From contig CM055269.1 of assembly GCA_029237695.1 (NCBI GenBank), forward strand, positions 34,023,175-34,087,174: a stretch of 64,000 nt of DNA, given 5' to 3'. The stretch's first letter is position 1. Every line of letters begins with the position of its first letter. Source of the DNA: Conchocele bisecta (Eukaryota > Mollusca > Bivalvia > Lucinida > Thyasiridae). Shown here one piece after another: positions 22,509 to 32,425 of this stretch. A model generated the notes under the pieces. The model worked only from the letters and a program-made list of their open reading frames with translations. It was not told where the DNA came from and did not search any database. The translations under genes were made by a program, and so were the position numbers.

Positions 22509-22941
22509 CATGGGCGGATTCAGGGGGGGGGGGGGGGGGACCCGGCGCCGTCCGTCCCCCCCCCCCCCCCCCCACCCCCCTAAAATTCGCCGAGTAAAGA
22601 TTTGTTACAAGTTACAAGGCACGTTTCATGCCAAGTGCCATGTAGTATTCCATGCATTTGTCGGTCGTTGTCTTATTGTTTTCAATCAAAAATAATGTCT
22701 AAACATACTGTGACAGTGTGAATATGTTGGCTCCAAAATGCGCCAGAAAGCAGGAAATGCGATGTAGATTTTAAAAAAAATCCCGGGTGGGAAATATCCC
22801 CGGACCCCCCTAGCGCTATCATGAGCTCCGCTCGGTCGACTATTTTGCAATACTTGATTCGTTCGATAATATAGTCAAGTATTGCAAAATAGTTACGACG
22901 CCAATCACCACCACCTAACCGAAATCCTGGATCCGCGCCTG
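22509..22941. mobile_element. Non-autonomous hAT-like element with G/C tracts (copy 3)
   Basis: CATGGGCGGATTCAGG with a long G then C tract at the left, and CCTGGATCCGCGCCTG at the right. Flanked by the 5-bp duplication ACGTA (22504-22508 and 22942-22946). It contains an inner hairpin, CTATTTTGCAATACTTGA with its complement. A partial relative lacking the left end is at 56905-57153. Confidence 0.75.
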
Positions 22942-23220
22942 ACGTATGTCTCTGGTAATCGATAAATGTAGTAGGTATTCAAATATATTCACTTCAAGCA
23001 TCTGCTTTTAGCATTTCGTTAGTTACGCCTTACGGGCAAATTAGCTACCATAGCCAAGGCGATAAATGTGTGTACGAAAGAATGTCACACATTTGTGTAG
23101 GCTGTGGAAGCATAAATTGCGTGTAAAATCTGGCTGAAACCCCATTACAGTCTCAACATATTGACGTGAATCACTGAAATAAACATCAGTAAATCCGATG
23201 TAACAATTTGTGACAATAAT

Positions 23221-23535
23221 GCATCAGTCAATGTAAGTCCCCTCACCCCCCCTCCGGGGGAATAGCGGGGCTTATATTTTCGCTGCTGTGAAAGCCCCGG
23301 TAAAAGCCCCGCACTGCGGGGCATCATGAAATGTTAAGCCCCGGGGTATGCCCAGGTAAAGCCCGGTTAAAACCCCGGTAAAGCCCCCGGGGTGTGTCCC
23401 GGCCCATTTGTAAAAGCCCCGGTAAAGTCCCCGCACTGCGGGGCATCATGAAAGGTAAAAGCCCCGGTGTATGCCCCGGTAAAGCCCCGTCCCTCCCCCG
23501 GAGGGGGGGTGCGGGGATTCACATTGACTGATGCA
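23221..23535. mobile_element. GC-rich foldback element (copy 1)
   Basis: Ends GCATCAGTCAATGTAAGTCC and CACATTGACTGATGC are inverted, followed inward by CCCCCCTCCGGGGG and CCCCCGGAGGGGGG. The interior repeats GCCCCGGTAAA-type blocks and twice CCGCACTGCGGGGCATCATG. Minus-strand frames of about 60-77 codons exist in all three copies but share no recognisable domain. Confidence 0.75.
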
Positions 23536-24632
23536 TAAGTGTCATTCACTAACCTTGAATGATCTAAAACGTGCGTTTATTTTGATTTGCGTTCCCAACA
23601 TTTCGACATAACCTTCCGTGAACTTTACTTTCGGATTTCCTTTGTTATATTCGCAGAATGATCAATAATGACGTCACGGGAAAACCTAAACTGGAGGTTA
23701 CAGATACTACAACCAATCAGTTGGCGATGTGTGTGTGGAATTCTTTCGGAAAGAGATATTTCTCTGTAATGTTGGTAGCTACAACGTGTGTAACTAACAT
23801 ATACTAAACACAGATGTTTAAAGTGAATATATTTGGGGACCTAATTTATTATTTGCCAGAGGCGTAAGTCAGCAGAAAATTTGAAACGTGTGGTGTTTGA
23901 GCGAGCCCGAAACTAAGCCTGTCTATGGAATTTTCCCAAGCTGTTTCCCACCTTGAAAGGCTATACTGTATATTGTAAGGAAATGGGTGGGTGGGGGTAA
24001 CATTTTTCAAATGAGCCATTTATTGGGTCCTAGGTCCGAGTCTTCCACCACTCTCTGCTATCGCAAAACATAAGTGTTGAATTATTTTACTTGAAATTTC
24101 CACCTGCATAAGAGAACAGGCAGTATAAAAAACGTAATATTAAATCAACCAAGTTTAATATTAAATCAACCAAATCAACCAAATCAGTACTGCATCCAAC
24201 ATATTTAACTATACACCAATCATAAATACGAAATGGCGAACAGAACTAAAATAGTTTCATTTAGAAAAGATAAAGCAAATGTAGATCTACTAAGCACAAT
24301 TCAAAACCAGTATACCGGTTTAAACACTTAACTATACAAGGTTCAACTAAAGGCAATACTTTCAGATTCGGTATTTAGATATAATATATATATATAATTT
24401 AATAAAATTATTATAATTCAAGGGAGGTTATTCAAAATGTATTCGTCGTTAATTAAGAGAGGTAGTCCAGCAGATTTGGGGTGAAGCGTGTTTTTTACTA
24501 GGTTAGCTCCCTTTGGAGCTACCTCGTATAGCAGTCGTAGAGGTGTTAACTATTTCTATGTTAAATACTACCATTATGAGTGTCGAATTTGTAATGTTTT
24601 ATTGCTGAATTTTACTGAATTAGCACATGTTA

Positions 24633-24948
24633 TGCATCAGTCAATGTAAGTCCCCGCACCCCCCCTCCGGGGGAATAGCGGGGCTTATATTTTCGCTGCT
24701 GTGAAAGCCCCGGTAAAAGCCCCGCACTGCGGGGCATCATGAAATGTTAAGCCCCGGGGTATGCCCAGGTAAAGCCCGGTTAAAACCCCGGTAAAGCCCC
24801 CGGGGTGTGTCCCGGCCCATTTGTAAAAGCCCCGGTAAAGTCCCCGCACTGCGGGGCATCATGAAAGGTAAAAAGCCCCGGTGTATGCCCCGGTAAAGCC
24901 CCGCCCCTCCCCCGGAGGGGGGGTGCGGGGATTCACATTGACTGATGC
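24633..24948. mobile_element. GC-rich foldback element (copy 2)
   Basis: Near-identical to 23221-23535. One extra A in GGTAAAAAGCC separates it from the first copy. Confidence 0.75.
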
Positions 24949-26041
24949 ATAAGTGTCATTCACTAACCTTGAATGATCTAAAACGTGCGTTTATTTTGAT
25001 TTGCGTTCCCAACATTTCGACATAACCTTCCGTGAACTTTACTTTCGGATTTCCTTTGTTATATTCGCAGAATGATCAATAATGACGTCACGGGAAAACC
25101 TAAACTGGAGGTTACAGATACTACAACCAATCAGTTGGCGATGTGTGTGTGGAATTCTTTCGGAAAGAGATATTTCTCTGTAATGTTGGTAGCTACAACG
25201 TGTGTAACTAACATATACTAAACACAGATGTTTAAAGTGAATATATTTGGGGACCTAATTTATTATTTGCCAGAGGCGTAAGTCAGCAGAAAATTTGAAA
25301 CGTGTGGTGTTTGAGCGAGCCCGAAACTAAGCCTGTCTATGGTGAATTTTCCCAAGCTGTTTCCCACCTTGAAAGGCTATACGTATATTGTAAGGAAATG
25401 GGTGGGTGGGGGTAACATTTTTCAAATGAGCCATTTATTGGGTCCTAGGTCCGAGTCTTCCACCACTCTCTGCTATCGCAAAACATAAGTGTTGAATTAT
25501 TTTACTTGAAATTTCCACCTGCATAAGAGAACAGGCAGTATAAAAAACGTAATATTAAATCAACCAAGTTTAATATTAAATCAACCAAATCAACCAAATC
25601 AGTACTGCATCCAACATATTTAACTATACACGAAATACGAAATGGCGAACAGAACTAAAATAGTTTCATTTAGAAAAGATAAAGCAAATGTAGATCTACT
25701 AAACACAATTCAAAACCAGTATACCGGTTTAAACACTTAACTATACAAGGTTCAACTAAAGGCAATACTTTCAGATTCGGTATTTAGATATAATATATAT
25801 ATATAATTTAATAAAATTATTATAATTCAAGGGAGGTTATTCAAAATGTATTCGTCGTTAATTAAGAGAGGTAGTCCAGCAGATTTGGGGTGAAGCGTGT
25901 TTTTTACTAGGTTAGCTCCCTTTGGAGCTACCTCGTATAGCAGTCGTAGAGGTGTTAACTATTTCTATGTTAAATACTACCATTATGAGTGTCGAATTTG
26001 TAATGTTTCATTGCTGAATTTTACTGAATTAGCACATGTTA

Positions 26042-26360
26042 TGCATCAGTCAATGTAAGTCCCCGCACCCCCCCTCCGGGGGAATAGCGGGGCTTATATT
26101 TTCGCTGCTGTGAAAGCCCCGGTAAAAGCCCCGCACTGCGGGGCATCATGAAATGTGTTAGCCCCGGGGTATGCCCAGGTAAAGCCCGGTTAAAACCCCG
26201 GTAAAGCCCCCGGGGTGTGTCCCGGCCCATTTGTAAAAGCCCCGGTAAAGTCCCCGCACTGCGGGGCATCATGAAAGGTAAAAGCCCCGGTGTATGCCCC
26301 GGTAAAGCCCCGCCCCTCCCCCGGAGGGGGGGTGCGGGGATTCACATTGACTGATGCATT
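26042..26360. mobile_element. GC-rich foldback element (copy 3)
   Basis: Near-identical to the other two. It differs at AAATGTGTTAGCCCC near 26151-26165. The right flank (ATTAACTACAAAATAAAG) is unlike the spacer seen after copies 1 and 2, which marks the end of the array. Confidence 0.75.
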
Positions 26361-26522
26361 AACTACAAAATAAAGCACGTAATTAATGTATTATATATTA
26401 ACATTATAGTCAATGTTTTGTCTTACTGTCTTTACTGAACTGTCACCAGAGATATCGCATCCTTTTAGTGGAAGGATACGTCGCGGCCACAGGCATTCGA
26501 CGTGTTTCGGCTTTCATTGGTA

Positions 26523-26948
26523 CTCTCTATATATATGAACAAGGCCTCTAACTTTGGTCGGACACGACCTGGTATTATAACAAATTCCACGATTGTATTA
26601 ACGCTAATGTGAATATCTTGGCCGAAAGTGCACATGTTCATTTGAGAATTATTGCTATCTTGCTAAACTAGCATAGTTAGAACATAAGTATGCAAAGAAC
26701 ATTGAATTACAGCTGCTTTTGAATGTCCTAGGTCGGACACAACCTCGTATCATAACAAATGAAATAATGTGTTTAATGCTCTAACGTCAATATTGTAGTC
26801 GCAACTTCATATGATCATTTGAGAAGTATCGTTATCCTGCAGAAATACATAGAATAAATAGAAAATTACAATTGTAAACATGTTATTTTGTTATGATACG
26901 AGGTCGTGTCTGACCAAAGTTAGAAGCCTTGTTCATATGTATAGAGTT
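26523..26948. repeat. Inverted-repeat element, family J
   Basis: GAACAAGGCCTCTAACTTTG and CGGACACGACCT near the left pair with CCAAAGTTAGAAGCCTTGTTC (read to 20 bases) and AGGTCGTGTCTG at the right. The internal phrase GGTCGGACACAACCTCGTAT repeats the end. The rest of 26361-27496 holds only a (TTA)n tract at about 27048-27071 and a family L end (GTTGAAGTAACGAACCAAGG, 27241). Confidence 0.65.
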
Positions 26949-27496
26949 ATACCGATGACAGCCATTATGGCGACTTGTGAGGTCATATAAAGTGAATTTA
27001 TTGAATATCATCAGCATTTTTTGGGAAAATATGGCGGTGGGTGTGTCTCTTTTATTATTATTATTATTATTAAAAGTTGTTGTAAAATAGTGTTAACAAA
27101 CAAAACTTAATTATTTATTTTCAAATATATTGAAATAAAAAATAGTCTGGCATCACTGTTTAAGGGCGTGTGGGGGACTATACAGTACATTCATTTTATA
27201 TTGCCTGATGAACTCTGAACAGAGCCGCCGGACACACAGGTTGAAGTAACGAACCAAGGTATATACATACATGTACATTAAATATATTTATATCAGAAAC
27301 CATTAATCCCTAAAGATTTTTTTATTCAGATTTTTTATTCGCCATTGTCTCATTCTAATTTTTTCATCGCAGCACAATTTTGTCTGATATGGATCCACAA
27401 ATGAATACACTCCATTTTCTGTATAGGTTATAGTCACATGCAACATTGAATATTGCCCCACCCACTTAAATACAATGTAAAGAGAGTATTGACTTG

Positions 27497-27643
27497 AGTA
27501 GTATATAGGGAGTCAAAATGATACCACCTAACGGTGGCATCATTTTCACCCCTATATACTACCACCACCACCCCCGATAAAACACCGTTTCGTCCAATAT
27601 CACAAACTGGTCACCAACACAAAAAACGTGACAATTGGTGTCA
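27497..27643 (+). repeat. Polinton left terminal inverted repeat (147 bp)
   Basis: Begins AGTAGTATATAGGGAGTC and ends ACAATTGGTGTCA. The sequence diverges from the right end at the very next base. Bases 27498-27562 form an imperfect hairpin on their own. Confidence 0.97.
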
Positions 27644-27737
27644 TAACCGGTGTATTTCTCCAATAGCGCCGGGCGTGTATTTAGTTTAACCATAGTCGAC
27701 AAGATATCGAGATGCGTTGTTGAATGCGGTTATAGAA

Positions 27738-27845
27738 ATGTATGGTGGTCAGTGGGTGTCGCAACGGGGCCCTAAATTATTATTTTATGTTCCGTATGGA
27801 GGGGCCGTCGGAACAGCTGGAATGTATGGTGGAGGAATATCCTGA
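27738..27845 (+). CDS. Possible 35-residue glycine-rich peptide
   Basis: ATG-initiated frame just inside the left TIR, with two MYGG phrases and a C-terminal half of Gly, Ala and Tyr (YGGAVGTAGMYGGG). It is convergent with the minus-strand cluster. Too short to judge. It may be chance, and an overlapping plus frame of 84 codons is no better supported. Confidence 0.2.
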   Translation: MYGGQWVSQRGPKLLFYVPYGGAVGTAGMYGGGIS

Positions 27846-27873
27846 TGTCGCTGTAGACACGCGAATAAGCATA

Positions 27874-28476
27874 TCACGTTCCGAGACGGGCGAGGAGATT
27901 TTTTCTCTCGTCGGCCCTCCCTTCCATTACGAGTTTTTTTATATCTTCGTCAGCGAGAATTTGTGGTCGAGCCTTGGACCAGATAGTACCTTTTAACTCC
28001 TGGTATCTGACCATCTCTTCGACGACCATTTTGAACTCGCTATCTGATATATCGTTGTCGGCTATCGCTTTTGACACGATAACGTCGATACTGTTTTTCT
28101 TAGATCTCGCGAGAACCGCTATTCGATCGTGCTTTCGACTCTTGGCCTCTAGTTTTCAGCCCACGAGTCGGACCGTCATGCAAAGCAGTCCCGCCCCCGC
28201 CGCTACACCACTCAAGGCCACCGCGACCGGTGCAGCGACGATTGTTGACAATAAAGACACACTCCCCACCCCACTTATAACGGATGCTGAGGCTAACGCG
28301 GTGCTCACCCCCTCTAATATATTGACCGACCGTCTATATTTCTTCGCATATCCCGTCCGCGTCTCTCCCTCGTGTTGTAGAATATGTTGTATCTCAACGA
28401 TCATGGTCATCCTAAAGGATGCCGGGTCGACCGTCCCCGAAGGTAAGTGTGGATATAGTTTCTCGTCATTCATCAT
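27874..28476 (-). CDS. Polinton membrane protein, interrupted by one in-frame TGA
   Basis: A 200-codon reading frame with a single TGA at 28156-28158. The first 106 residues begin MMNDEKLYPHLPSG, then a charged helix (YAKKYRRS), then two hydrophobic stretches at about residues 53-75 and 78-100 rich in Ala, Gly, Ser and Val. After the stop the same frame continues for 93 codons with basic and acidic helices (YQELKGTIWSKARPQI, RADERKNLLARLGT). The start overlaps the preceding gene as ATGA (28473-28476), which suggests co-expression. I have the impression that similar proteins accompany Polintons of cnidarians and molluscs. Function unknown; a virion or membrane-active role is a guess. The TGA could be a mutation, an assembly error or a readthrough site. 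Confidence 0.75.
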
Positions 28477-29015
28477 AAATCAAGTTGTATTAACAGTGTC
28501 ACTGCAGTGGAGGAAGCCGATTGGTCGCCAATTTTTGTAACAAAGTTAATAACACTACCTGCCGAAACTTTAATTGTAGTGTCATCATCGAATATAGTAA
28601 ACCCTGACCTCTGCCCCGCGTGCTTGGTGATGCCAATATTCTGTTCTACACCATTCAGGACGACATTCACTCGGACTTCGCCAATGGCGTGTCCACGAAA
28701 GTTGACCGAGCAGACCGCCATTCGAAAAATCGTCCCGGACACTGCCATGGTGTATCCCCCGTATCTGTTGCTCGCGTTGGCACCGAATAAATATTCGTAG
28801 GCCCCCTCGCTTAGTGAACCCCGCTCCTCGGCACAAACTGTTATGACGTGCTTGCTAGCTTGCAATACTTTAATTTGTTCAACCGCCCTAGTTAAAATTG
28901 TGTGGGACTGTGATACGCCCCTCTCCAGCCTTCTCATTGAGGCTTCATCGTATGATGCGGCCGCGACTGGAACGTCCCGTTCTAAGTTGGAACTACCTGG
29001 ACCGTATATGCTCAT
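28473..29015 (-). CDS. Polinton beta-rich protein, possibly a virion surface protein
   Basis: 180 residues, ATG at 29015. The N-terminal 60 residues are helical (SQSHTILTRAVEQIKVLQAS). The remainder alternates short hydrophobic strands and Gly/Asn turns (SEGAYEYLFGANASNRYGGY, IGEVRVNVVLNGVEQNIGIT) and ends LLIQLDL. This pattern of a short coiled stem and a beta-sandwich-like head is what a fibre-like or minor capsid protein would show. That assignment is inference from composition only. It lies 26 bp downstream of the gene ending at 29042 and overlaps the next gene by 4 bp, so the three minus genes look like one transcription unit. Confidence 0.75.
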   Translation of the reverse strand: MSIYGPGSSNLERDVPVAAASYDEASMRRLERGVSQSHTILTRAVEQIKVLQASKHVITVCAEERGSLSEGAYEYLFGANASNRYGGYTMAVSGTIFRMAVCSVNFRGHAIGEVRVNVVLNGVEQNIGITKHAGQRSGFTIFDDDTTIKVSAGSVINFVTKIGDQSASSTAVTLLIQLDL

Positions 29016-29041
29016 GATTAATATGTATATATATATTATGT

Positions 29042-29728
29042 TTAATCGGTTATTTCTAGAACTACCAAAATCGGGTAATAGTTAATCAAATTTTTAGCTT
29101 GCTCATCAAGAATAGAAATATTCAACTCGTGTATGTGTCCCGATTTCAAAACTTTCATCTCAGGGTTTGGAAAGTCTAAGGTAAGGGTCTCACCATAGAA
29201 ACAGTCGCTGGTGTGCACAGATTTTAGTAATGTGCTGGGAGCTCCGTCTAACGTGTTGTACGATGTGTTCAATTGATCCAGGTGCACCCTGAATGTTTTC
29301 GTGAAAACGAAGTTAACCGGGTCGTCGCCGGTGTGATCACCTGGCCCAAACCAACCCCTATTGTCGGAGTATGTTTTTGAAAAACCGAGCCGCACAGCCA
29401 AATTCGGGGTGATCGTTACCTGGTTGGTGGGTTTGACGCTAAAGGTCGCGAGTCCATTATACTTCGAGATTGTGAGGTTGGCTCTACCATCAAGCTCCGA
29501 TGCAACAAAAGTTTGGAGGGCTCTCGAACTCCAAAGACCGGGAGGCAACTTTACACCTATTCGTTGTCTATCCTTCACGTAGCCGAACCCTTCATTCTCC
29601 CCAACGTTGTTCCAACCAACAGTGAAGGTGATTGATCTGAGGCCTACCCGGCGTTTTCCGCAGCAGTTGTCGATCGACTTTTGAAGTTCACAACTCTCAT
29701 TTTGAACATTAGTGATAGAAGCAAACAT
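29042..29728 (-). CDS. Polinton protein of 228 residues, possible minor capsid/penton
   Basis: I chose the ATG at 29728 (MFASITNVQNESCELQ) because the longer frame would run across the start of the divergent gene at 29746. The protein is beta-rich with GLRSITFTVGWNNVG, ISKYNGLATFSVKPTNQV, LAVRLGFSKTYSDNRGWFGP and a C-terminal YYPILVVLEITD. Polintons normally encode a single-jelly-roll penton protein of roughly this size, and no other gene here fits better, but I see no decisive motif. It is first in the leftward cluster, and only 17 bp separate its start from the rightward gene, so both must be driven from a very small divergent promoter or from within the genes. Confidence 0.75.
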   Translation of the reverse strand: MFASITNVQNESCELQKSIDNCCGKRRVGLRSITFTVGWNNVGENEGFGYVKDRQRIGVKLPPGLWSSRALQTFVASELDGRANLTISKYNGLATFSVKPTNQVTITPNLAVRLGFSKTYSDNRGWFGPGDHTGDDPVNFVFTKTFRVHLDQLNTSYNTLDGAPSTLLKSVHTSDCFYGETLTLDFPNPEMKVLKSGHIHELNISILDEQAKNLINYYPILVVLEITD

Positions 29729-29745
29729 AATAATAATATCTTTTA

Positions 29746-31098
29746 ATGGATACCAAAGCATTTAGCTTTAACTCTAATGCAAAGTACGCGGTCGGAGGTA
29801 AATACACTCAAAAGAACACCATTGGTGAGCTTGTGCACCCCACAATAAGAGCTAGTTTGGGCGCGGGTTTCGACACAAATTTCACTAACATGTTTGAAAA
29901 GTACAGACTTCCTAAAACCGTTACACAGGATGTCATAACAAACTGGAACAATAATCATATGCAGTTCTGGCAGAACCAACTAAATTTTACCGTGTGGTGT
30001 GCCACAACCGGGTGTGGCGTCTCTTTCAGAGACCACATAAAAGACAGTAACAGCATGTTAAGCAGTAGCGTCTACAACTTTCATGTGTATTATGCAATTA
30101 GGAGGATTCTCAAAGAACTAGGCACTCCATTACCTCAAGACAATGGCTGGAACCCCATTTCAAACACATACGACCGTAAGGCGTTCGAAAGACTGTGTGA
30201 CGAATTTAAAGTTTCAAAAGATGCGGACTGGAGACAGAAAGTATTTCCTAACAGCAACAGCCTGGGCACCGTTCTCATTCGGGGTCAGTCCGGGAATTGG
30301 ACGCAGACTGATTTTAGACACGATCGATCGGGTGACCACACCGTCAGTCGGAACGCCGGGAATTTTGATCCCGCGACGATGACCTTCGCGCCGGAAGTAT
30401 CTGGAGGTCGGCACTGCGGTGTGTTTTCCTGCAATTGGCTACCACCAAAAATAGCTCACGTCGATTATATTTTACAAGACGAAAATGTGCAGAAGGGTAT
30501 AGAAACCTTTATATTGGACGACGGTCTACGGTTCACACAGGCCGGTGTTACCCGCCTCAACGATTCCATTCGCACATACGTCTGGGCCATCCTCGGCGCA
30601 CAGAAGCAAACTCGCAGTTCTATAATAGGAGTCGGAACGGCGTTTGACGCGCAAAAACAGTTCTTGGCACTTGTCGAGGACGCCATCTCAGCTAAGGTGG
30701 ACCTGGAGAAGGCGATCCAGAATTATCAAGATGTTTTGCAGAATGCTAGTACCCCGGTAGACTATGTATTTGGTATAGGTCTTTATATGGCGCCGAGCAA
30801 TATGATACTACGAGACGACCCGGTTGACGGTTACAATAATCAAATCGTAATCGCCACCGCCAATCAAAAAATCGGCCACAACGGGAACGTGAACACGGAT
30901 ATCATCAAGCGCACCCCCAACATAAAACCGCAAGCACCACCCCCAATTCACGAATCAAGTTCATTTAAACCCGTTGTTCCACACACGGAAACACCAATCA
31001 TGAACACTGTTGACATTGGAAGCACAACCCACGAGGAGGAGAAATTAGGGCTCGTCGTTGCCCTCGTGGCAATCGGACTACTTGCGCTTTGGTTTTAG
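29746..31098 (+). CDS. Polinton conserved protein with C-terminal membrane anchor
   Basis: 450 residues, intact. The body contains VCA-type loops (WCATTGCGVSFRDHI), NFHVYYAIRRILKELG, a Gly/Asn-rich middle, a helical part near 315-340, and DYVFGIGLYMAPSNMIL followed by YNNQIVIATA. A Pro-rich linker at about 395-415 precedes one hydrophobic segment at the extreme C-terminus (GLVVALVAIGLLALWF). I associate this layout with an uncharacterised large Polinton protein, but I cannot map it securely to the PW/PX/PY names. Tail-anchoring suggests a membrane or virion-assembly role. Its 3' end overlaps the convergent gene by 21 bp. Confidence 0.85.
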   Translation: MDTKAFSFNSNAKYAVGGKYTQKNTIGELVHPTIRASLGAGFDTNFTNMFEKYRLPKTVTQDVITNWNNNHMQFWQNQLNFTVWCATTGCGVSFRDHIKDSNSMLSSSVYNFHVYYAIRRILKELGTPLPQDNGWNPISNTYDRKAFERLCDEFKVSKDADWRQKVFPNSNSLGTVLIRGQSGNWTQTDFRHDRSGDHTVSRNAGNFDPATMTFAPEVSGGRHCGVFSCNWLPPKIAHVDYILQDENVQKGIETFILDDGLRFTQAGVTRLNDSIRTYVWAILGAQKQTRSSIIGVGTAFDAQKQFLALVEDAISAKVDLEKAIQNYQDVLQNASTPVDYVFGIGLYMAPSNMILRDDPVDGYNNQIVIATANQKIGHNGNVNTDIIKRTPNIKPQAPPPIHESSSFKPVVPHTETPIMNTVDIGSTTHEEEKLGLVVALVAIGLLALWF

Positions 31099-32375
31099 AA
31101 ACTCTCGGGCGGAGAAAAGTAGGAGACCGGCGATCGCCACGATTAAAGCCCAAGCATTATTGGCGAGCCATCCGGCCGTTTTTGATAATATAGATAACAA
31201 GTAAGAAACCATAGTTCCGATCAGTCCAGGTAGTGCGGCAGCCGCCTTTCCAGCTAATTTAGCTAGAAGACTGGCGAGGGCTTTTAGTTGTTTTTTTACC
31301 CACTCCTTGGCTCCACTGGATGCTGGCGCGGGTGGTGGTGTGGGTGCTGGCGCGGGTGCTGTTGCGCCGCCTGTGAAAGCTTGAACTATGGTTGTTATAG
31401 TCATACCGATAGCAACGAGGATGCTTGCTATCGTGATGCCCTGCTCTCTGAACAAAGTGCGAAGACGTTCACCGAGTGTCGTCTCCTCGCGCAGAACCCT
31501 CGATATTGTTTCGCGGATCCGACTGATTTGGGTGCGAAGAGCCTCGCGGTTAGTTGAGGCAGCCTCCAAACGAGCTGCTTTTTCATCCAGCAACGACCGC
31601 AGGCATTTGTTTTTTGATCAGCTCGATAGATTCTCTCATCGCCACAGGCTTCGGCTTCCTCAAGTTTTCTTTTTTCTAGCGCGATATGGTCATCCAACGC
31701 CGTGAGTTTGGAGAGGTTAAGGACCAATTCGCCCCAGACCTTTTGCAGAGCCTTATCGAGTCCCCGGAGTTCGCGAAGAGGTAACGGTGGGTCATCGTTG
31801 AGTATATCGCTTTCTGTGAACGTGGTCTCCATCGTGTTAATAGCGTCGGTGCCCACTCGAGGGACCTCGCTGAGCTCAACAGTTTCTATCGCGGCGGCCG
31901 TCTTCGCCATCGTTTCGTCGGTAGACGTGAGGGCCTCTACAGCACGGGCCGGCATAATTGTTTTACCACGCTTCCAATCTGTGAATCCTAGTTCGTTTCT
32001 TATGAGTTCGGCACTGCCCCGATGGCCGACAATGGTGCTCAGCGCTAGGGGTTTTCCGGTCTTCATGTTGATGATAGGGATATCTGATGATTTTAGTCGC
32101 AATCTACCGTTCAGATCCAATTCGAACTTGTCGTAGTAGCGACCGATAGATGGGACCAAACCTTTTTCACTCCAATGTTTATAGTATGAATTTACAGCTT
32201 CCTCGAGTAATTCACGACTTTGACCAACGAGGCTGGTAGCGCCACCCAATTGGATTGGATCTGGAGTCTGTATGGTGGGTGTCGTGAGGGAATCCTCGAA
32301 GTCATCATCATCATCCTTATCATCGAGGTAATCGTCTCTGCCGATTTCATCCATGTCAGCATCGTAATCAGCCAT
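31078..32375 (-). CDS. Polinton protein with coiled coil and membrane segments, frameshifted
   Basis: ATG at 32375. A very acidic N-terminus (DYLDDKDDDDDFEDS) leads to a folded region with YYDKFELDLNGRLRLK and LALSTIVGHRGSAELIRNEL, then a coiled coil (LDDHIALEKRKLEEAEA). At the T6 run 31610-31615 (A6 on this strand) the frame is lost. The neighbouring frame continues the coiled coil and adds EQGITIASILVAIGMTITTI (first hydrophobic segment), an Ala/Pro linker and a second hydrophobic pair near the end. I recall the EQGITIASIL-type segment as widespread in marine invertebrate Polintons. Function unknown. The break is 1 nt and does not form a standard -1 slippery heptamer in the incoming frame. 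Confidence 0.8.
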
Positions 32376-32425
32376 TATTTATAAATTATTATATTAAAGA
32401 CAAAACCATACAGGTTTAATAGATT
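32376..32425. promoter_or_regulatory. Divergent intergenic gap with TATA-like sequences
   Basis: Only 50 bp separate the start of the coiled-coil gene from the capsid gene. The gap reads TATTTATAAATTATTATATT near its left side, giving TATA-like sequence on both strands. Its promoter role is inferred. Confidence 0.45.

Larger units (their letters stand above)
23221..26360. repeat. Tandem array: GC-rich foldback - spacer - foldback - spacer - foldback
   Basis: The period is 1409-1412 bp. Two spacers of about 1.1 kb (23536-24632 and 24949-26041) are almost identical. They differ by small changes such as GGAATTTTCC versus GGTGAATTTTCC and a short deletion near 25632. Each spacer contains family C sequence and one family I repeat. 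The outer flanks differ, so the array looks like unequal exchange between GC-rich elements. Confidence 0.9.

Noticed and set aside
24500..24545. tRNA- or SINE-like hairpin GGTTAGCTCCCTTTGGAGCTACC
   Set aside because: There is no complete cloverleaf and no A and B boxes at the right spacing.
23145..26378. Recurring 60-77-codon minus frames in the GC-rich element
   Set aside because: They recur only because the element is tandemly copied. Composition follows the GC blocks and no domain is recognisable.
29743..29979. Minus-strand 78-codon frame antisense to the 450-residue gene
   Set aside because: It is a shadow frame of an intact gene, covering its start region.
31605..31620. Programmed -1 frameshift at the A6 run of the coiled-coil gene
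   Set aside because: The reading phase does not place a standard X XXY YYZ heptamer in the incoming frame. An indel is simpler.
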